A stretch of 64,000 bases of DNA from Streptomyces sp. TG1A-8 (GCF_030499535.1 NZ_JASTLB010000001.1:5766001-5830000), one strand, 5' to 3'. Shown: positions 9,281 through 19,104, numbered from the stretch's first letter. Notes: a model not told the origin generated them from the letters alone. Numbers and translations are program-made.

Positions 9281-9823
9281 GTGACCGCAACCCTCATCTG
9301 GATCCCCGTCGCGCTCCTGGCGATCGGCGTGTACCTGAGCTGGACGGCCGGACGGCTGGACCGGCTGCACGTGCGGATGGACGCCGCCCGGGCCGCGCTC
9401 GACGCGCAGCTGCTGCGCCGGGCGTCCGTGGCCCAGGAACTGGCCACCTCGGGCGTGCTGGACCCCGCCGCCTCCATCGTGCTCTACGAGGCCGCGCACG
9501 CCGCCCGGCAGGCGGAGGGGGAACAGCGGGAGGTCGCCGAGAGCGAGCTGAGCCAGGCGCTGCGCGCGGTGTTCGGGGACCCGCGGCAGGTCGAGGGCGT
9601 CCGCGCGGCACCGGGCGGCGAGGAGGCGGTCCGCGAGCTGGCCGAGGCCGTGCGCCGGGTCCCGATGGCCCGCCGCTTCCACAACGACGCCGTGGGGGCC
9701 GCGCGGCGGCTGCGCGGGCACCGCAAGGTGCGCTGGTTCCGGCTGGCCGGCCACGCGCCGTTCCCGCTGGCCGTCGAGATGGACGACGAGCCGCCCGCCG
9801 CCCTGGCGGACCGGACGGGCTGA
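9281..9823 (+). CDS. LemA-like single-pass membrane protein
   Basis: This 180-residue protein has one N-terminal membrane segment (about residues 3-19) followed by a helical, charged domain. It shares landmarks with LemA proteins: a DAQLLRRASVAQELA stretch matching the usual DVQLKRRxDLIPNLV region, ESELSQALRAVFG, and a C-terminal ARRFHNDAVGAARRL matching the ARxxYNDAVxxYN block, followed by a PFPLAVEM end. The match is my own reading and is distant. GTG 9281 follows a -10 hexamer directly. It lies between pimA and pdxS, and no function can be assigned; LemA proteins are generally of unknown role. Confidence 0.7.
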   Translation: MTATLIWIPVALLAIGVYLSWTAGRLDRLHVRMDAARAALDAQLLRRASVAQELATSGVLDPAASIVLYEAAHAARQAEGEQREVAESELSQALRAVFGDPRQVEGVRAAPGGEEAVRELAEAVRRVPMARRFHNDAVGAARRLRGHRKVRWFRLAGHAPFPLAVEMDDEPPAALADRTG

Positions 9824-9861
9824 GCCCCGGCGCCCCGCGCGGGCCAAAAGGATCCACCGGC

Positions 9862-9886
9862 TTGCCATTGGCCCTTGCAGTGGCCT
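9862..9886 (+). promoter_or_regulatory. direct repeats upstream of pdxS, possible PdxR (MocR-type) site
   Basis: Two similar blocks, CATTGGCCC at 9866-9874 and CAGTGGCCT at 9878-9886, repeat with a 12-bp period about 60-80 bp before pdxS. Each follows TTGC. They resemble the AAAGTGG(W)CTA-type element reported for the PLP-binding regulator PdxR of Corynebacterium. No pdxR gene is in the window, so this is an inference from sequence likeness only. Confidence 0.35.
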
Positions 9887-9946
9887 GGTCCCCTCGCGTT
9901 TCCTCGGTGACGCAGAAAACCCTCTTTCCCATCAGTGAGGTCACCC

Positions 9947-10852
9947 GTGTCCACCACCGAGAACCAGGCTCCCGAGACCGGCACCGCCCGCGTGAAGCGC
10001 GGTATGGCCGAGCAGCTCAAGGGTGGCGTGATCATGGACGTCGTCACGCCGGAGCAGGCGAAGATCGCCGAGGACGCGGGCGCCGTCGCCGTCATGGCCC
10101 TGGAGCGGGTCCCGGCCGACATCCGCAAGGACGGCGGCGTGGCCCGCATGTCCGACCCGGACATGATCGAGGGCATCATCGACGCCGTCTCGATCCCGGT
10201 CATGGCCAAGTCCCGCATCGGCCACTTCGTCGAGGCCCAGGTGCTGCAGTCCCTCGGCGTCGACTACATCGACGAGTCCGAGGTCCTCACCCCGGCCGAC
10301 GAGGTCAACCACTCCGACAAGTGGGCCTTCACCACCCCCTTCGTCTGCGGTGCCACCAACCTCGGCGAGGCCCTGCGCCGCATCGCCGAGGGCGCCGCGA
10401 TGATCCGCTCCAAGGGCGAGGCCGGCACCGGCAACGTCGTCGAGGCCGTCCGCCACCTGCGCCAGATCAAGAACGAGATCGCCCGGCTGCGCGGCTTCGA
10501 CAACCACGAGCTGTACGCCGCCGCCAAGGAGCTGCGCGCCCCCTACGAGCTGGTCAGGGAGGTCGCCGAACTGGGCAAGCTCCCGGTCGTCCTCTTCTCC
10601 GCCGGCGGTGTCGCCACCCCGGCCGACGCCGCCCTGATGCGCCAGCTCGGCGCCGAGGGCGTCTTCGTCGGCTCCGGCATCTTCAAGTCCGGCGACCCGG
10701 CCAAGCGCGCCGCCGCCATCGTGAAGGCCACCACCTTCTACGACGACCCGAAGATCATCGCGGACGCCTCCCGCAACCTCGGCGAGGCCATGGTCGGCAT
10801 CAACTGCGACACCCTCCCCGAGACCGAGCGCTACGCCAACCGCGGCTGGTGA
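9947..10852 (+). CDS. pdxS: pyridoxal 5'-phosphate synthase, synthase subunit
   Basis: PdxS condenses ribose 5-phosphate, glyceraldehyde 3-phosphate and ammonia to PLP as a dodecameric TIM-barrel. The 301-residue protein shows the substrate lysines in [13 protein letters not shown] and in [11 protein letters not shown], and the phosphate-binding stretch [15 protein letters not shown] with [11 protein letters not shown] 9947 is chosen because GTGAGG (9935-9940) is suitably placed; the protein then begins MSTTENQ. The partner glutaminase pdxT follows 60 bp downstream in the same direction. This is the complete deoxyxylulose-independent route to vitamin B6. Confidence 0.97.
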   Translation: MSTTENQAPETGTARVKRGMAEQLKGGVIMDVVTPEQAKIAEDAGAVAVMALERVPADIRKDGGVARMSDPDMIEGIIDAVSIPVMAKSRIGHFVEAQVLQSLGVDYIDESEVLTPADEVNHSDKWAFTTPFVCGATNLGEALRRIAEGAAMIRSKGEAGTGNVVEAVRHLRQIKNEIARLRGFDNHELYAAAKELRAPYELVREVAELGKLPVVLFSAGGVATPADAALMRQLGAEGVFVGSGIFKSGDPAKRAAAIVKATTFYDDPKIIADASRNLGEAMVGINCDTLPETERYANRGW

Positions 10853-10912
10853 CCGCCCCCGGCACCCGCCGCGGGACCACCCCCGGTCCGACCACCGAGG
10901 AACTGCACCTCC

Positions 10913-11521
10913 ATGACTGACGCACCCGTCATAGGCGTCCTGGCCCTCCAGGGCGACGTACGGGAGCACCTCATCGCCCTGGCCGCGGCGGACGCCGTGG
11001 CCAGGCCGGTGCGGCGCCCCGAGGAACTCGCCGGGGTCGACGGCCTCGTCCTGCCCGGCGGCGAGTCCACCACCATCTCCAAGCTGGCCGTCCTGTTCGG
11101 GCTGATGGAACCCCTGCGCGCGCGCGTGCGCGACGGCATGCCCGTCTACGGCACCTGCGCGGGCATGATCATGCTCGCCGACAAGATCCTCGACCCGCGC
11201 TCGGGCCAGGAGACCGTCGGCGGCATCGACATGATCGTGCGCCGCAACGCCTTCGGGCGGCAGAACGAGTCCTTCGAGGCCGCGGTCGGCGTGCGGGGCG
11301 TGCCCGGCGCCCCCGTGGAGGGCGTCTTCATCCGCGCCCCCTGGGTCGAGTCCGTCGGCGCCGGGGTCGAGGTGCTCGCCGAGCACGACGGCCACATCGT
11401 CGCGGTCCGCCAGGGCGACGCGCTCGCCACGTCGTTCCACCCGGAGCTGACCGGCGACCACCGCGTGCACTCCTTGTTCACCGACATGGTGCGCGCCAAC
11501 CGGGCGCGCGACTCCTTGTAG
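10913..11521 (+). CDS. pdxT: pyridoxal 5'-phosphate synthase, glutaminase subunit
   Basis: PdxT hydrolyses glutamine and channels ammonia to PdxS. The 202-residue class I amidotransferase domain shows the oxyanion GGESTT region, the nucleophile in [10 protein letters not shown], and the catalytic His-Glu in [13 protein letters not shown] 10913 is preceded by GAGG with a long spacer of about 12 nt, and TCC next to the start, so initiation may lean on the upstream pdxS cistron. The stop TAG at 11519 is part of a TAGGAT hexamer that could serve as the -10 for yebC. Confidence 0.96.
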   Translation: MTDAPVIGVLALQGDVREHLIALAAADAVARPVRRPEELAGVDGLVLPGGESTTISKLAVLFGLMEPLRARVRDGMPVYGTCAGMIMLADKILDPRSGQETVGGIDMIVRRNAFGRQNESFEAAVGVRGVPGAPVEGVFIRAPWVESVGAGVEVLAEHDGHIVAVRQGDALATSFHPELTGDHRVHSLFTDMVRANRARDSL

Positions 11522-11524
11522 GAT
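11519..11524 (+). promoter_or_regulatory. possible -10 (TAGGAT) for yebC
   Basis: TAGGAT overlaps the pdxT stop codon. It predicts a start near 11531 and a leader of about 65 nt to yebC. An imperfect CTCCCGG / CCGGGGAG pairing falls in that leader. No good -35 is seen. Confidence 0.35.
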
Positions 11525-11596
11525 CTCCCGGGGTGACCCCGCAGCCGTGAGGCCGGGGAGTTCGTACGGGATGGGTTACGCGAAGGAGACAGGCAG

Positions 11597-12349
11597 ATGT
11601 CCGGCCACTCTAAATGGGCCACGACGAAGCACAAGAAGGCCGTGATCGACGCCAAGCGCGGCAAGCTCTTCGCGAAGCTGATCAAGAACATCGAGGTCGC
11701 GGCGCGGATGGGCGGCGCCGACCCCGAGGGCAACCCGACGCTGTACGACGCCATCCAGAAGGCGAAGAAGTCGTCGGTCCCGAACAAGAACATCGACTCC
11801 GCGGTCAAGCGCGGCGCGGGCCTGGAGGCCGGCGGCGCCGACTACGAGACGATCATGTACGAGGGCTACGGCCCCAACGGCGTCGCGGTGCTCATCGAGT
11901 GCCTCACCGACAACCGCAACCGCGCCGCCTCCGAGGTCCGCGTCGCCATGACCCGCAACGGCGGCTCCATGGCCGACCCGGGCTCGGTGTCCTACCTGTT
12001 CAACCGCAAGGGTGTCGTCATCGTCCCCAAGAGCGGGCTGAGCGAGGACGACGTGCTCGGCGCGGTCCTGGACGCCGGTGCCGAGGAGGTCAACGACCTC
12101 GGCGAGTCCTTCGAGGTCGTCAGCGAGGCCACCGACCTGGTCGCGGTCCGCACCGCCCTGCAGGACGCCGGCATCGACTACGACTCCGCCGAGGCCAACT
12201 TCGTCCCGACCATGCAGGTCGAACTGGACGAGGAGGGCGCCAAGAAGATCTTCAAGCTGATCGACGCCCTGGAGGACAGCGACGACGTGCAGAACGTCTT
12301 CGCCAACTTCGACGTCAGCGACGAGGTCATGGAGAAGGTCGACGCGTAG
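11597..12349 (+). CDS. yebC: YebC/PmpR family transcriptional or translational regulator
   Basis: This 250-residue protein begins with the family signature [21 protein letters not shown], the strongly basic N-terminal domain, and continues with GGGADPE-like and [15 protein letters not shown] segments typical of YebC (TACO1) proteins. The family acts on ribosomes stalled on proline-rich sequences in some bacteria and as a DNA-binding regulator in others. ATG 11597 has the strong site GAAGGAGA at 11582-11589. It lies immediately upstream of ruvCAB, an arrangement conserved across many bacteria, although a terminator (12376-12405) separates the two. Confidence 0.95.
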   Translation: MSGHSKWATTKHKKAVIDAKRGKLFAKLIKNIEVAARMGGADPEGNPTLYDAIQKAKKSSVPNKNIDSAVKRGAGLEAGGADYETIMYEGYGPNGVAVLIECLTDNRNRAASEVRVAMTRNGGSMADPGSVSYLFNRKGVVIVPKSGLSEDDVLGAVLDAGAEEVNDLGESFEVVSEATDLVAVRTALQDAGIDYDSAEANFVPTMQVELDEEGAKKIFKLIDALEDSDDVQNVFANFDVSDEVMEKVDA

Positions 12350-12375
12350 CGCCGGCGCGAACCGCGCGGGAACCC

Positions 12376-12405
12376 ACGGGCCGACGGGACACCCCGTCGG
12401 CCCGT
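12376..12405. terminator. terminator between yebC and ruvC
   Basis: A perfect 13-bp stem, ACGGGCCGACGGG at 12376-12388 with its complement at 12393-12405, encloses a 4-base ACAC loop, 27 bp after the yebC stop. No T-tract follows, as is usual in Streptomyces. Confidence 0.8.
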
Positions 12406-12446
12406 CGCCGTGCCGGGCGCGGTGGGGCGTTGTCGGCGGCACCCGA

Positions 12447-12452
12447 TAGCCT
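12447..12452 (+). promoter_or_regulatory. -10 element TAGCCT for ruvCAB
   Basis: The hexamer lies just downstream of the yebC terminator and gives a leader of about 46 nt that carries the GGAGGAGGG site of ruvC. A TTGTCG occurs only 11 bp upstream, too close for a normal -35. Confidence 0.45.
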
Positions 12453-12504
12453 GCACGAAGGGGGCGGCACCCGGCGGAGCCGGGGAAGAGCGGAGGAGGG
12501 CGCG

Positions 12505-13050
12505 TTGCGCGTACTGGGGGTCGACCCCGGCCTGACCCGGTGCGGGGTGGGCGTCGTCGAGGGTGTCGCGGGCCGGCCGCTCACCATGGTCGGCGCCGGA
12601 GTGGTGCGGACGCCCACGGACGCCGACCTGAGCCTGCGGCTGCTCGCCGTCGAGCAGGGCGTCGAGCAGTGGCTGGACGAGCACCGGCCCGAGTTCGTCG
12701 CCGTCGAGCGCGTCTTCAGCCAGCACAACGTGCGCACCGTCATGGGCACCGCCCAGGCCAGCGCCGTCGCGATGCTGTGCGCCGCCCGGCGCGGCATCCC
12801 GGTCGCCCTGCACACCCCCAGCGAGGTCAAGGCCGCCGTCACCGGCAGCGGGCGCGCCGACAAGGCGCAGGTCGGGGCCATGGTCACCCGGCTGCTCCGG
12901 CTCGCCGCGCCGCCCAGGCCCGCGGACGCCGCGGACGCCCTCGCGCTCGCCATCTGCCACATCTGGCGCGCCCCCGCCCAGAGCCGGCTCCAGCGGGCCG
13001 TCGCCCTGCACACCCCGGCCCCGCACCCCCCGAAAGGTCGTACGCCATGA
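12505..13050 (+). CDS. ruvC: Holliday junction endonuclease RuvC
   Basis: RuvC resolves Holliday junctions by symmetric nicking as a dimer. The protein of 181 residues starts with [19 protein letters not shown], containing the first catalytic Asp (residue 7). Further acidic active-site residues occur in [14 protein letters not shown] and near the end in [19 protein letters not shown] start at 12505 is chosen because GGAGGAGGG (12492-12500) precedes it ideally and the homologous N-terminus begins exactly there. Its TGA overlaps the ruvA ATG (ATGA). Confidence 0.95.
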   Translation: MRVLGVDPGLTRCGVGVVEGVAGRPLTMVGAGVVRTPTDADLSLRLLAVEQGVEQWLDEHRPEFVAVERVFSQHNVRTVMGTAQASAVAMLCAARRGIPVALHTPSEVKAAVTGSGRADKAQVGAMVTRLLRLAAPPRPADAADALALAICHIWRAPAQSRLQRAVALHTPAPHPPKGRTP

Positions 13051-13652
13051 TCGCCTTCGTGAGCGGCCCGGTCGCCGCCCTCGCCCCGGACTCCGCGGTG
13101 GTCGAGGTGGGCGGCATCGGCATCGCCCTGCAGTGCACCCCGAACACCCTCTCCGGCCTGCGCGTGGGCCGGCAGGCGAAACTGGCCACGTCCCTGGTCG
13201 TCCGCGAGGACTCCCTCACCCTGTACGGCTTCGCCGACGACGACGAGCGCCAGGTCTTCGAACTGCTGCAGACCGCCAGCGGGGTCGGTCCGCGCCTGGC
13301 CCAGGCGATGCTCGCCGTGCACGCCCCGGACGCCCTGCGCCGCGCGGTCGCCACCGGCGACGAGAAGGCCCTCACGGCCGTGCCCGGCATCGGCAAGAAG
13401 GGCGCGCAGAAGCTCCTGCTGGAGCTGAAGGACCGGCTCGGCGCGCCCACCGGCGCCCCCGCGGCGGGCACCCCGGTCACCCAGGGCTGGCGCGACCAGC
13501 TGCACGCGGCCCTCATCGGCCTCGGCTACGCCACCCGCGAGGCCGACGAGGCCGTCGCCGCCGTCGCCCCCCGGGCCGAGGCCGCCGGTGGCGCACCGCA
13601 GGTCGGCTCGCTGCTGAAGGCCGCTCTGCAGACCCTGAACCGCGCCCGCTGA
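13047..13652 (+). CDS. ruvA: Holliday junction branch-migration protein RuvA
   Basis: RuvA binds the four-way junction as a tetramer and recruits the RuvB motor. The 201-residue protein shows the N-terminal OB-fold ([16 protein letters not shown]), the two helix-hairpin-helix elements ([14 protein letters not shown] and [18 protein letters not shown]), and the flexible linker followed by domain III that contacts RuvB ([15 protein letters not shown]). ATG 13047 overlaps the ruvC stop. ruvB follows after 28 bp. Confidence 0.96.
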   Translation: MIAFVSGPVAALAPDSAVVEVGGIGIALQCTPNTLSGLRVGRQAKLATSLVVREDSLTLYGFADDDERQVFELLQTASGVGPRLAQAMLAVHAPDALRRAVATGDEKALTAVPGIGKKGAQKLLLELKDRLGAPTGAPAAGTPVTQGWRDQLHAALIGLGYATREADEAVAAVAPRAEAAGGAPQVGSLLKAALQTLNRAR

Positions 13653-13680
13653 CCTGCGCCACCCCGCTAGGAGAACTTCA

Positions 13681-14775
<1,095 letters not shown>

Positions 14776-14822
14776 CGGCGAGGGCATTGACCGGGGCCGG
14801 AACCCAGGTGCCATGCTGAGCG

Positions 14823-14852
14823 TTGTTCCATGCGCGCGGACTCGCTTAGACT
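14823..14852 (+). promoter_or_regulatory. promoter of yajC-secD-secF
   Basis: TTGTTC (14823-14828) and TAGACT (14847-14852) are separated by 18 bp, the best -35/-10 pair in this part of the window. Transcription should begin near 14859. Confidence 0.6.
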
Positions 14853-14860
14853 CCGCCGAT

Positions 14861-14878
14861 GCCGCCCTTGCGGGCGGC
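14861..14878 (+). other. hairpin at the 5' end of the yajC leader
   Basis: GCCGCCC-TTGC-GGGCGGC forms a perfect 7-bp stem with a TTGC tetraloop, starting about 2 nt after the predicted transcript start. Such a 5'-terminal stem commonly stabilises mRNA. It ends 61 nt before yajC, so it does not cover the ribosome binding site. Confidence 0.6.
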
Positions 14879-14939
14879 GCCGACCCACCCCCATCAACAG
14901 GCCGCTCACCGCGCGGTCGCGCGAAGGAAATGCCGTCCC

Positions 14940-15443
14940 GTGAATGCCTATACCCTCCTCCCGTTCATCGTGCTCATCGCGGCCATGTTCCTGATGACGC
15001 GCTCGGCCAAGAAGAAGCAGCAGCAGGCCGCACAGATGCGGAACGAGATGCAGCCCGGCTCCGGTGTCCGCACGATCGGGGGTATGTACGCGACGGTCAA
15101 GGACGTCCATGAGGACACCGTCCTCCTCGACGCCGGACCGGGCGTCGAACTCCTCTTCGCCAAGAACGCGATCGGCGCCGTCCTCACCGACGAGGAGTAC
15201 AACCGCATCGTCCACGGCGCCGAGCACGACCTGAAGTCCGACGTCGCCGTCGTCCCGGACGACGCCTCCTCCCTCACCGGGACCGACGGGGCCGACGGGA
15301 CCGACGCTGCCGCCGTTTCCGACGACAAGGCCGTCGACCTCGGCAAGGACCCCGGTCAGGAGGACACCGCCGCGGCCGAGGCCGCCGGGACGAAGGCGGA
15401 CGAACAGCCGAAGAAGACCGACGGCGACTCCGAGGCGAAGTAG
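14940..15443 (+). CDS. yajC: Sec translocon accessory subunit YajC
   Basis: YajC associates with SecDF and SecYEG in the membrane. The 167-residue protein has one N-terminal membrane helix (YTLLPFIVLIAAMFLMT), a basic KKKQQQ stretch, and the family signature MQPGSGVRTIGGMYATV. A long acidic, Ala/Asp-rich C-terminal tail after about residue 95 goes beyond the usual length of about 110 and is probably disordered and cytoplasmic. GTG 14940 is preceded by GAAGGAAA. secD and secF follow in the same direction, although a strong stem-loop lies between yajC and secD. Confidence 0.94.
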   Translation: MNAYTLLPFIVLIAAMFLMTRSAKKKQQQAAQMRNEMQPGSGVRTIGGMYATVKDVHEDTVLLDAGPGVELLFAKNAIGAVLTDEEYNRIVHGAEHDLKSDVAVVPDDASSLTGTDGADGTDAAAVSDDKAVDLGKDPGQEDTAAAEAAGTKADEQPKKTDGDSEAK

Positions 15444-15450
15444 TCACGTC

Positions 15451-15493
15451 CCGGGGCGCGCGGCGCGGCACGGCACAGCCCCGCGCGCCCCGG
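15451..15493. terminator. stem-loop between yajC and secD
   Basis: A perfect 13-bp stem CCGGGGCGCGCGG (15451-15463) pairs with 15481-15493 around a 17-base loop, 7 bp after the yajC stop. It may terminate part of the transcripts or set the yajC to secDF ratio. Confidence 0.65.
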
Positions 15494-15584
15494 GCGCGTC
15501 TGTTTCCCGCACGGGATCCCGACACCATGCCATGGCCGACCGCGCCGACGAGGCCCGGGGCGGCCCGAGAGGGAGTACGAGAAG

Positions 15585-17369
15585 GTGGCAGCACCTAAGA
15601 GGGGCCGGAGCGCGAGCGCCCAGAGCAAGCCGGGGCGCTCGCTGGCCCTCATCCTGATCGCCATCGTGGCGCTCGCCGGGGGGATGTTCGCCTCCGGGCA
15701 CACCACTCCGCGTCTCGGCATCGACCTTGCCGGTGGTACGAGCATCACGCTCAAGGCGAAGGCCGACCAGGGGTCGGCGATCAACAAGGCCAACATGGAC
15801 ACCGCGGTCGACATCATGAACCGCCGTGTCAACGGCCTGGGTGTCTCCGAGGCGGAGGTGCAGACCCAGGGGACCGACCACATCATCGTGAACATCCCCA
15901 AGGGCACCAACTCCAAGCAGGCCCAGCAGCAGGTCGGCACCACCGCCAAGCTGTACTTCCGTCCGGTCCTCGCCAGCGAGCCCAGCGGCGCCGCCTCGCC
16001 GAGCCCGTCGCCGAGCGCCTCCTCGGGCCGGAGCGGCTCGCCGAGCCCGTCGAGCAGCGCCTCCCCGCAGAAGGCGTCCTCGTCCTCCTCCTCCGCCTCC
16101 CCGAGCGCCTCGGCCACCACGCAGGGCCGCGCCGTCACCGACGCCCTGAAGGCCGACGCCACGCCGTCGCCCTCCGCGTCGTCCGCCGCCTCCGCGAGCG
16201 CGAAGTCGTCCGCCAGCCCGTCCGCGCCGGCCTCCGCCGGCAGCGACGACACCGGCAAGCTCCAGGCCCAGTACACCGCACTGGACTGCACCAAGCCCGC
16301 CGACCGGGCCAACGCCGGCCAGAAGGCCAGGCCCGGTCAGTCCACCGTGGCCTGCGGCAAGATCGACAAGGTCTGGTACAAGTACCTGCTCGGCCCGGCC
16401 GCCGTGGACGGCACCGAGGTGAAGAAGGCCCAGGCCGTCTTCGACACGCAGGGCGCCTCCGGCTGGCAGGTGCAGATGAACTTCAGCTCCAGCGGGTCGA
16501 AGAAGTTCGCCGACATCACCGCCCAGCTGGCCAAGAACCAGACCCCGCAGAACGAGTTCGGCATCGTCCTCGACGGCGACGTCGTCTCCAGCCCGTACGT
16601 GAGTACGGCCATCACCGGCGGCCAGGCGGAGATCTCCGGCAGCTTCACCCAGCAGGAGGCGCAGAGCCTCGCCAACATGCTGTCCTACGGCGCCCTCCCG
16701 CTGTCCTTCAAGGAGGACACCGTCACCACGGTGACCGCCGCGCTCGGCGGTGAGCAACTGCGCGCCGGTCTGCTCGCGGGCGCCATCGGCCTCGCCTTGG
16801 TCGTGATCTACCTGGTGGTCTACTACCGCGGCCTGTCGGTCGTGGCCATGGCCTCCCTGGTGGTCTCCGCCATCCTCACCTACGTGATCATGTCGTTGCT
16901 CGGCCCGGCCATCGGCTTCGCGCTGAACCTGCCGGCCGTCTGCGGTGCCATCGTGGCCATCGGCATCACCGCGGACTCCTTCATCGTGTACTTCGAACGC
17001 ATCCGGGACGAGATCCGCGAGGGCCGCTCGCTGCGCCCCGCCGTAGAACGGGCCTGGCCGCGCGCCCGGCGCACCATCCTGGTCTCCGACTTCGTGTCCT
17101 TCCTCGCCGCCGCCGTGCTGTTCATCGTCACCGTCGGCAAGGTGCAGGGCTTCGCGTTCACCCTCGGCCTGACCACCGTGCTCGACGTGGTCGTCGTCTT
17201 CCTGTTCACCAAGCCGCTCATGACCCTGCTCGCCCGCCGGAAGTTCTTCGCCAACGGCCACAAGTGGTCCGGGCTCGACCCGAAGGGCCTGGGCGCCAAG
17301 CCCCCGCTGCGCCGCACCCGCCGTCCCGCCGGTCCTGCCGCCGGCCCTGTCGACCCGAAGGAGGCGTGA
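15585..17369 (+). CDS. secD: protein translocase subunit SecD
   Basis: SecD with SecF uses the proton gradient to complete protein export. The 594-residue protein has a first membrane helix at about residues 19-37 and the conserved GIDLAGGTSITL stretch at 45-56. Five further helices are in the C-terminal half, including the proton-path region with TADSFIVYFERIRDE. Odd feature: residues about 132-220 (bases 15978-16244) are an almost pure Ser/Pro/Ala low-complexity insert in the extracytoplasmic domain, not found in E. coli SecD. GTG 15585 follows GGGAG. secF starts 3 bp after the stop. Confidence 0.96.
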   Translation: MAAPKRGRSASAQSKPGRSLALILIAIVALAGGMFASGHTTPRLGIDLAGGTSITLKAKADQGSAINKANMDTAVDIMNRRVNGLGVSEAEVQTQGTDHIIVNIPKGTNSKQAQQQVGTTAKLYFRPVLASEPSGAASPSPSPSASSGRSGSPSPSSSASPQKASSSSSSASPSASATTQGRAVTDALKADATPSPSASSAASASAKSSASPSAPASAGSDDTGKLQAQYTALDCTKPADRANAGQKARPGQSTVACGKIDKVWYKYLLGPAAVDGTEVKKAQAVFDTQGASGWQVQMNFSSSGSKKFADITAQLAKNQTPQNEFGIVLDGDVVSSPYVSTAITGGQAEISGSFTQQEAQSLANMLSYGALPLSFKEDTVTTVTAALGGEQLRAGLLAGAIGLALVVIYLVVYYRGLSVVAMASLVVSAILTYVIMSLLGPAIGFALNLPAVCGAIVAIGITADSFIVYFERIRDEIREGRSLRPAVERAWPRARRTILVSDFVSFLAAAVLFIVTVGKVQGFAFTLGLTTVLDVVVVFLFTKPLMTLLARRKFFANGHKWSGLDPKGLGAKPPLRRTRRPAGPAAGPVDPKEA

Positions 17370-17372
17370 GCG

Positions 17373-18485
17373 ATGTCGAAACTCGGCAACCTCGGCGCCC
17401 GACTGCACCGCGGCGAGATCAGTTACGACTTCGTCGGCAAGCGCAAGCTCTGGTACGGCATCTCCATCCTGATCACCATCACGGCCATCGTCGGCCTGGC
17501 GGTGCGCGGCCTGAACATGGGCATCGAGTTCCAGGGCGGAGCGGTCTTCACCACGCCGACCGGGATGAGCACCACCGTCGCCCAGGCCGAGGACTACGCC
17601 CAGGAGGCCTCCGGCCACGAGGCGATCGTGCAGAAGCTCGGCAACGGCAGCCTGCGCATCCAGATCGCCGGCATCGACACCGACAAGTCCGACCAGATCA
17701 AGCAGGAGCTGGCCAAGGACCTGAACCTCAACCCGGAGAAGCTCGCCGCCGACCTGGTCGGCCCGAGCTGGGGCGAGCAGATCGCCAACAAGGCCTGGGA
17801 GGGCCTGGCCGTCTTCATGGTGCTCGTGGTGATCTACCTGGCCATCGCCTTCGAGTGGCGCATGGCCGTCGCGGCGCTGGTCGCGCTGATCCACGACATC
17901 ACCATCACGACCGGTATCTACGCCCTGGTCGGCTTCGAGGTCACGCCCGGTACGGTCATCGGCCTGCTGACCATCCTCGGCTACTCGCTCTACGACACGG
18001 TCGTCGTCTTCGACAGCCTCAAGGAGCAGACGAGGGACATCACCAGGCAGACCCGCTTCACCTACAGCGACATCGCCAACCTGTCGATCAACGGCACGCT
18101 GGTCCGCTCCATCAACACCACCGTGGTCGCCCTGCTGCCGGTGGCCGGCCTGCTGTTCATCGGCGGCGGCTTCCTCGGTGCGGGCACGCTGAACGACATC
18201 TCGCTGTCGCTGTTCGTCGGCCTCGCGGCCGGCGCGTACTCCTCCATCTTCATCGCCACCCCGCTCGTCACCGACCTCAAGGAGCGCGAGCCGGCGATGA
18301 GGGCCCTGAAGAAGCGGGTCCTGGCCAAGCGCGCCCAGGCCGCCGCCGAGGAGGACCTCGGGGAGACCCGGCCCGCCGGCCGTGACGAGTCCGACGACGA
18401 CGCCGCACCCGCCGTGGTGGGCCCGCGCAACCAGCCCGCGTCCCGCACCCGGGGCCGCGGCCGACCCTCCGGGAAGCGCCGATGA
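17373..18485 (+). CDS. secF: protein translocase subunit SecF
   Basis: SecF pairs with SecD. The 370-residue protein has a first helix (WYGISILITITAIVGLAV), the GIEFQGGAVF stretch typical of SecF, and five C-terminal membrane helices with IHDITITTGIYAL and LGYSLYDTVVVFDSLKE, the SecF signature. The C-terminal 60 residues are charged and cytoplasmic. ATG 17373 follows GAAGGAGG. The last bases overlap the apt ATG (ATGA), so apt is translationally coupled to the export genes without an obvious functional link. Confidence 0.97.
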   Translation: MSKLGNLGARLHRGEISYDFVGKRKLWYGISILITITAIVGLAVRGLNMGIEFQGGAVFTTPTGMSTTVAQAEDYAQEASGHEAIVQKLGNGSLRIQIAGIDTDKSDQIKQELAKDLNLNPEKLAADLVGPSWGEQIANKAWEGLAVFMVLVVIYLAIAFEWRMAVAALVALIHDITITTGIYALVGFEVTPGTVIGLLTILGYSLYDTVVVFDSLKEQTRDITRQTRFTYSDIANLSINGTLVRSINTTVVALLPVAGLLFIGGGFLGAGTLNDISLSLFVGLAAGAYSSIFIATPLVTDLKEREPAMRALKKRVLAKRAQAAAEEDLGETRPAGRDESDDDAAPAVVGPRNQPASRTRGRGRPSGKRR

Positions 18486-19021
18486 CCGACATCCGGGAAC
18501 TGCTGCTCAGCCGCATCCGCGACGTGGCCGACTACCCGGAGCCGGGCGTGATGTTCAAGGACATCACCCCGCTCCTGGCGGACCCGTCGGCCTTCACGGC
18601 CCTCACCGACGCGCTGGCCGAGATCGCCACGGGCACCGGCGCCACCAAGGTCGTCGGCCTGGAGGCCCGCGGCTTCATCCTGGGCGCGCCGGTCGCCGTC
18701 CGCGCCGGCCTCGGCTTCATTCCCGTCCGCAAGGCGGGCAAGCTGCCCGGAGCCACCCTGCGGCAGGCCTACGACCTGGAGTACGGCTCGGCGGAGATCG
18801 AGGTGCACGCCGAGGACCTGACCCCCGGCGACCGCATCCTGATCGTGGACGACGTCCTCGCCACCGGAGGCACCGCCGAGGCCGCGATCCAGCTGACCCA
18901 CCGGGCCGGCGCCGAGGTCTCGGGCGTCGCCGTCCTGATGGAGCTGGGCTTCCTGGACGGCCGCGCGCGCCTGGAGCCGGTCCTCGCCGGAGCACCTCTG
19001 GAGGCGCTCCTCAGGGTCTGA
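18482..19021 (+). CDS. apt: adenine phosphoribosyltransferase
   Basis: Apt salvages adenine to AMP with PRPP. The 179-residue protein shows the PRPP-binding motif ILIVDDVLATGGTAEAA, the adenine-side GLEARGFILGAPVA, and FIPVRKAGKLPG. ATG 18482 overlaps the secF stop. The same secF-apt-relA order is found in many actinobacteria, so purine salvage sits beside ppGpp metabolism. A strong terminator follows. Confidence 0.96.
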   Translation: MTDIRELLLSRIRDVADYPEPGVMFKDITPLLADPSAFTALTDALAEIATGTGATKVVGLEARGFILGAPVAVRAGLGFIPVRKAGKLPGATLRQAYDLEYGSAEIEVHAEDLTPGDRILIVDDVLATGGTAEAAIQLTHRAGAEVSGVAVLMELGFLDGRARLEPVLAGAPLEALLRV

Positions 19022-19060
19022 CCGCCTAGTCCCTCCCGACGTCCCTCCCGACCGCACCGC

Positions 19061-19104
19061 ACGGCGACGGCCGCCCCGGCACCCTCCGGGGCGGCCGTCG
19101 CCGT
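19061..19104. terminator. terminator after apt
   Basis: This is a perfect 19-bp stem (19061-19079 with 19086-19104) with a 6-base loop CACCCT, 40 bp after the apt stop. It is one of the strongest stem-loops in the window. A second small hairpin, CCCCCGC-GTT-GCGGGGG at 19166-19182, follows before the relA promoter. Confidence 0.9.

Noticed and set aside
12430..12452. TTGTCG as -35 for the ruvC -10, and TTGCCG (27245-27250) for the rarA -10
   Set aside because: The spacers are only 11 bp, too short for a normal sigma-70-type promoter; both are treated as chance.
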